Shown here: in pieces, positions 5,417 to 8,156 of the stretch
How positions within the stretch are numbered: the stretch's first letter is position 1
Layout: each line of letters opens with the position of its first letter
NCBI GenBank assembly: GCA_018899075.1
Contig: JAHIIS010000079.1
Span: 1 to 8,156, forward strand
DNA from: Candidatus Omnitrophota bacterium
GTDB lineage: Bacteria; Omnitrophota; Gorgyraeia; JAFGHF01
DNA: 8,156 nt
Direction: 5' to 3'
The notes under the pieces: model-generated
What the model was told of the DNA's origin: nothing
Seen by the model: the letters and a program-made list of their open reading frames with translations, nothing else
Databases searched by the model: none
Program-made: the position numbers and the translations under genes

Positions 5417-6521
5417 AAGCCGAATTAGACAGAAACGTCATTGCGAGGCTGACGAAGTCAGCCGAAGCAATCTCAAGGCGGGATTGCTTCGCTTCGCTCG
5501 CAATGACAGGTTTTTTGCTGTCGCCTGCCTAATCAACTTTCTTTTTCTCTCAGGCTGCGCCGAGGCGCCGTTGGTTAAGAAAGCACAACCCGCCTTAGGC
5601 ACTATTGTAGAGATTACAGTCGCGGACAAAGATAAACCGCGTCCTTTCCTCAACGCGGCAATAGAGCTGGCCTTTGCAGAAATAGAAAGAGTAGAGCATT
5701 TACTGAGCAGGTTTAATCCCGAAAGCGATATCAGCCGGATTAATGCCTATGCCTGTCTTAAGCCAACAGAGGTAAGCCCTGAGACAATAAGATTAATTGA
5801 AGAGTCAATCAAATTCAGCCGCATCACCCAGGGGGCCTTTGATATTACGGTTTGCCCGCTGATGCAGGCCTGGGGTTTTGAAGAAAAGTATAAAAGGCAC
5901 CCGCCGGACCTTGAGCAAATAAAAGAGGCCCTTGATAAAGTGGGCTACCGGAATATCAATATTCTTAAGCAAGAACAGTCTGTCTTTCTTGCTCAGCCGG
6001 CAATGAGCCTGGATTTAGGCGGTATTGCCAAAGGTTATGCCGTGGATAAGGCTATAGCGGTATTGAGGCAAGAGGGCATTAAAAACGCCCTGGTCAATGC
6101 AGGGGGAGATATCTATGCCCTGGGAGTGCGGGGTAAAAACAGGAAGTGGCGGGTTGCCGTGCAACATCCGCGCAAGAACCAGGCTGTTTTGGCTATGTTA
6201 GAACTGGAGGATAAGGCTGTGGCTACATCCGGCGATTATCAAAAATATATTGAGATTTCCGGCAGGAGATACAGCCATATCATTAATCCTGAATCAGGCA
6301 ACCCCTGCTCGGAGGTGCCGGCGAGCGTAACGGTATTGGCCGGGGATTGCCTGGCTGCCGATGCCTTAGCCACTTCCATATTTGTTTTGGGTCCGAAGAA
6401 GGGAATAGATTTAGTTAATCGATTAGAGAATACCGAGGCCATTGTGGCCGCTTTTCCGCAAGATAAGCTCGGTATTTCGCTTTCTCAGGGATTGAAAGGA
6501 AAATTGAAGGTTACTCCGTGA
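5406..6521 (+). CDS. apbE: ApbE-like FAD:protein FMN transferase, lipoprotein with in-frame repeat
   Basis: ApbE transfers FMN from FAD to a threonine of exported or membrane redox proteins (such as RnfG/NqrC types), acting outside the cytoplasmic membrane. After the leader the ApbE domain is complete (about 60-360): LGTIVEI, LSRFNPESDISRIN (100-113), DLGGIAKGYAVD (203-214), VNAGGD (230-235), TSGDY, HIINP (291-295) and ADALATS (318-324, with the Mg-binding Asp/Thr). A lipobox LSGC (48-51) follows the hydrophobic stretch FFAVACLINFLFL, so it should be a lipoprotein. The TTG at 5406 has AGGAG (5392-5396) 9 bases before it and overlaps fabH by 11 bases. Residues 11-34 are encoded by a palindromic repeat; without them the leader would be an ordinary signal peptide. 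A second in-frame TTG lies in the repeat at 5484. The gene end overlaps nfnA as GTGA. Confidence 0.93.
   Translation: MNIKSRIRQKRHCEADEVSRSNLKAGLLRFARNDRFFAVACLINFLFLSGCAEAPLVKKAQPALGTIVEITVADKDKPRPFLNAAIELAFAEIERVEHLLSRFNPESDISRINAYACLKPTEVSPETIRLIEESIKFSRITQGAFDITVCPLMQAWGFEEKYKRHPPDLEQIKEALDKVGYRNINILKQEQSVFLAQPAMSLDLGGIAKGYAVDKAIAVLRQEGIKNALVNAGGDIYALGVRGKNRKWRVAVQHPRKNQAVLAMLELEDKAVATSGDYQKYIEISGRRYSHIINPESGNPCSEVPASVTVLAGDCLAADALATSIFVLGPKKGIDLVNRLENTEAIVAAFPQDKLGISLSQGLKGKLKVTP
5437..5507. repeat. 71-base palindromic interspersed repeat, read in frame in apbE
   Basis: The ends GTCATTGCGAG (5437-5447) and CTCGCAATGAC (5497-5507) are a perfect 11-bp inverted repeat. Inside are two arms: GGCTGAC/GTCAGCC (5447-5453 with 5457-5463, loop GAA) and GAAGCAATC/GATTGCTTC (5464-5472 with 5482-5490, 9-base loop). 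The whole can fold as a cloverleaf in RNA or a cruciform in DNA. The sequence type (GTCATTGCGAG ... GCAATC, translated here as LLRFARND) is one I recall as a dispersed non-coding repeat in many unrelated bacterial genomes. In frame it encodes about 24 residues (RHCEADEVSRS ... RFARND) and has no stop. No clear target-site duplication is visible. Confidence 0.88.
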
Positions 6522-7351
6522 ATAAGATAGTTTTTAAGCAAGATCTGGCGCCCGACATAAAAAAGATTGTTCTTGAGGCTCCCCTTGTGGCGAAAAAGGT
6601 ATTGCCGGGTGAATTTGTCGTGCTCATTGTCGATGAGAAAGGGGAAAGGGTGCCTCTTACGGTTGTCGATAGCGATAAAGAAAAGGGCACAATCGCTTTA
6701 ATCTTTCAGGAAGTAGGAAAGACTACTTATAAGTTAGGAGAGCTAAAGGTCGGCGAAGTAATTTTAAACCTTTTAGGCCCTTTAGGCAGGGCAACAGAGA
6801 TAAAAAAATTAGGCACAGTGGTTACTGTCGGCGGAGGTGTGGGTATAGCCGAAGTGTATCCGGTTACGCGCGCTTTTAAAGAAGCAGGCAACTCGATTAT
6901 TTCTATTATCGGAGCAAGGACTAAAGGCCTTTTAATTTTAGAGAAAGAGTTGCGCAGGATGTGCGATGAATTGTTTGTCACTACCGACGATGGGACATAT
7001 GGCCGCAGGGGTTTTGTCAGCGATGTTTTGAAGGAAACAATAGGTTCTACGAAAGCGGACCTGGTCTATGCGGTGGGCCCTGTGCCGATGATGCGGGTAG
7101 TCTCTGAGCTTACCCGTCCCTATGGGATAAAGACGCTGGTCAGCTTAAATCCCGTTATGGTTGATGCTACGGGGATGTGTGGGTCCTGCAGGGTCAGCGT
7201 GGGCGGCGAAACAAAGTTTGGCTGTGTGGATGGGCCGGAATTTGATGGCCATTTAGTGGATTTCGCGCAATTAGAGAAGCGCCTGAATCTGTTCTCGGAA
7301 CAGGAAAAGAGAGCTATGGAGTGCTTTAAGAGCAAAGGAACCGAAGGATGA
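6518..7351 (+). CDS. nfnA: NfnA: NAD(H)/FAD subunit of electron-bifurcating transhydrogenase (SudA-like)
   Basis: NfnA partners NfnB in a cytoplasmic complex that couples NADH and reduced ferredoxin to NADP+ reduction, or the reverse. The 277 residues show a ferredoxin-reductase layout: a beta-barrel with the FAD motif RVPLT (44-48), a Rossmann NAD domain with VGGGVGIAEVYP (104-115), and a C-terminal [2Fe-2S] site with D216, C221, C224 and C236 in VDATGMCGSC ... FGCVDGPEFDGH. The one Asp plus three Cys ligand set is as known for NfnA. The annotation 'sulfide dehydrogenase' or 'dihydroorotate dehydrogenase electron transfer subunit-like' covers the same family. GTG at 6518 overlaps the apbE stop as GTGA. 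The stop overlaps the nfnB start as ATGA. Immediate pairing with nfnB supports Nfn over PyrK. Confidence 0.92.
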   Translation: MNKIVFKQDLAPDIKKIVLEAPLVAKKVLPGEFVVLIVDEKGERVPLTVVDSDKEKGTIALIFQEVGKTTYKLGELKVGEVILNLLGPLGRATEIKKLGTVVTVGGGVGIAEVYPVTRAFKEAGNSIISIIGARTKGLLILEKELRRMCDELFVTTDDGTYGRRGFVSDVLKETIGSTKADLVYAVGPVPMMRVVSELTRPYGIKTLVSLNPVMVDATGMCGSCRVSVGGETKFGCVDGPEFDGHLVDFAQLEKRLNLFSEQEKRAMECFKSKGTEG

Positions 7352-8156
7352 GGCCCGGGATGCCCAAACAGAGCCCGCAGGAGCGAATTAAGAATTTTAA
7401 TCCTGTAGCCTTAGGTTTGAGCGAGGTCCAGGCTGTGGGCGAGGCAAAAAGATGCCTGCAGTGCAAAAACTCTCCTTGCATAAAAGGTTGTCCCGTGGAG
7501 ATAGATATCCCGGCTTTTATAAAGCTGCTTGCTGAAGGCAAGTTCGAGCAGGCCGGCGAAAAAATAAAGGAGAAAAACAATCTTCCGGCAATCTGCGGCC
7601 GGGTCTGCCCTCAGGAGACGCAGTGCGAACTTTCCTGCATTTTGGGCAAGAAAGACAGCCCCATCGCGATTGGGCTGTTGGAGAGATTTGCCGCAGATTG
7701 GCAGTTGAATCAGTTAACAGTTAACAATGTTCATCAGTTCACAGAAAAAAAATCATTAAATATCAAAAAAAGGCAGGCGGCGAAGGTGGCGGTGGTGGGT
7801 TCGGGCCCCGCAGGGTTGACTTGCGCGGGCGATTTGGCTAAAATGGGATACAAGGCAGCTGTTTTCGAATCCTTACATAAGCCGGGAGGGGTCTTGGTTT
7901 ACGGCATTCCGGAGTTTCGTCTTCCCAACGAGACTCTGCTGGCGGAAGTGGACTATCTCTGCAAACTGGGCGTGGAGCTCAAAACCAACTTTGTCGTCGG
8001 TCTGACCGCTTCGCTGGATGACCTGCGGGCGCAGGGCTACGAGGCGTTTTACATCGGCTCGGGAGCCGGTCTGCCGGGATTCATGCGGATTCCCGGGGAA
8101 AACCTGAACGGGATCTATTCAGCCAACGAGTACCTGACCCGGGTCAATCTGATGAA
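7348..8156 (+). CDS. nfnB: NfnB / GltD-like NADPH subunit, N-terminal part (3' end outside window)
   Basis: The frame is open from ATG 7348 to the window end (269 codons), about the first 55-60% of a ~460-residue protein. NfnB carries the bifurcating FAD, NADPH site and two [4Fe-4S] clusters. The cluster ligand region is complete: C36, C39, C44, C48 (RCLQCKNSPCIKGCPVE) and C83, C87, C93, C97 (ICGRVCP...CELSC). The FAD GxGxxG is GSGPAG (151-156), followed by HKPGGVLVYGIPEFRLP and the conserved IPGENLNGIYSANEYLTRVN. The start follows AAAGGA at 7334-7339 and overlaps nfnA; an ATG at 7360 is an alternative. The linker at about 119-145 is roughly 10 residues longer than in relatives I recall and contains CAGTT repeats. 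From about 7921 the codon use changes sharply. GltD of glutamate synthase is the alternative, less likely next to nfnA. Confidence 0.9.
   Translation, partial: MRPGMPKQSPQERIKNFNPVALGLSEVQAVGEAKRCLQCKNSPCIKGCPVEIDIPAFIKLLAEGKFEQAGEKIKEKNNLPAICGRVCPQETQCELSCILGKKDSPIAIGLLERFAADWQLNQLTVNNVHQFTEKKSLNIKKRQAAKVAVVGSGPAGLTCAGDLAKMGYKAAVFESLHKPGGVLVYGIPEFRLPNETLLAEVDYLCKLGVELKTNFVVGLTASLDDLRAQGYEAFYIGSGAGLPGFMRIPGENLNGIYSANEYLTRVNLM
7702..7744 (+). repeat. CAGTT short repeats in the NfnB linker
   Basis: The pentamer CAGTT occurs at 7702, 7711, 7718 and 7735 within 43 bases, as CAGTTGAAT, CAGTTAA, CAGTTAAC and CAGTTCAC. The stretch and the A-rich tail after it (to about 7770) are AT-rich compared with the flanking coding sequence. 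It encodes the polar linker QLNQLTVNNVHQF between the Fe-S domain and the FAD domain. Confidence 0.55.
7921..8156. other. Compositional break inside nfnB (possible chimera or recombined tract)
   Basis: Counting by hand, 59 of 78 codons (76%) end in G or C over 7921-8154, against about 52% in the 81 codons before. All 13 leucines here are CTN (10 CTG) with no TTA or TTG, whereas 11 of 17 leucines in the earlier part of the same gene are TTA/TTG. GC is about 58% against about 48% over 7681-7920. The reading frame and protein family stay continuous across the change. Confidence 0.55.

Noticed and set aside
5437..5507. The cloverleaf-like fold in apbE as a tRNA gene
   Set aside because: It has only two inner arms, no T-loop GTTCRA or anticodon arm, and 71 bases of repeat-type sequence.

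Overview
The window looks like part of a chromosome or metagenome contig from an uncultivated, probably anaerobic bacterium. Support for this comes from an NfnAB-type flavin-based electron-bifurcating transhydrogenase, a flavin transferase (ApbE), mixed codon usage with frequent TTA/TTG leucine codons, and a dispersed palindromic repeat. Gene content and order would suit Omnitrophota or a neighbouring candidate phylum, but this is an impression; nothing here fixes the taxonomy. All genes are on the + strand.

Region 1 (1-873) is accessory. It starts with the 3' end of an HNH nuclease gene. A 189-base gap follows, with a strong hairpin and a clear sigma-70-type promoter. Then comes a compact type II toxin-antitoxin pair: a ribbon-helix-helix antitoxin and a RelE/ParE-family toxin that starts at TTG inside the end of the antitoxin gene.

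Region 2 (919-3676) holds three translationally coupled genes: a Nudix hydrolase, a stand-alone and shortened version of the C-terminal Kae1-like domain of HypF, and a MATE-family efflux transporter.

Region 3 (3713-8156) is a tightly packed run of six genes: thioredoxin, aspartate 1-decarboxylase (panD), beta-ketoacyl-ACP synthase III (fabH), ApbE lipoprotein, NfnA and NfnB (cut by the window end). The neighbours overlap by 4 to 11 bases or are separated by 4 bases. A candidate promoter in the last codons of the MATE gene could drive the run. The genes share a cofactor and redox theme: beta-alanine for CoA/ACP, the first condensation of fatty acid synthesis, flavinylation, and NAD(P)H/ferredoxin exchange.

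The most interesting features are: (a) a 71-base cloverleaf-like palindromic repeat read in frame inside the signal-peptide region of ApbE; (b) the free-standing HypF-like domain, which also lacks an internal block; (c) a sharp change in codon use within nfnB over the last ~236 bases, which could be a contig chimera or a recombination tract; and (d) short CAGTT repeats in the linker of NfnB. I did not see a clearly new multi-gene system; most genes belong to known families.
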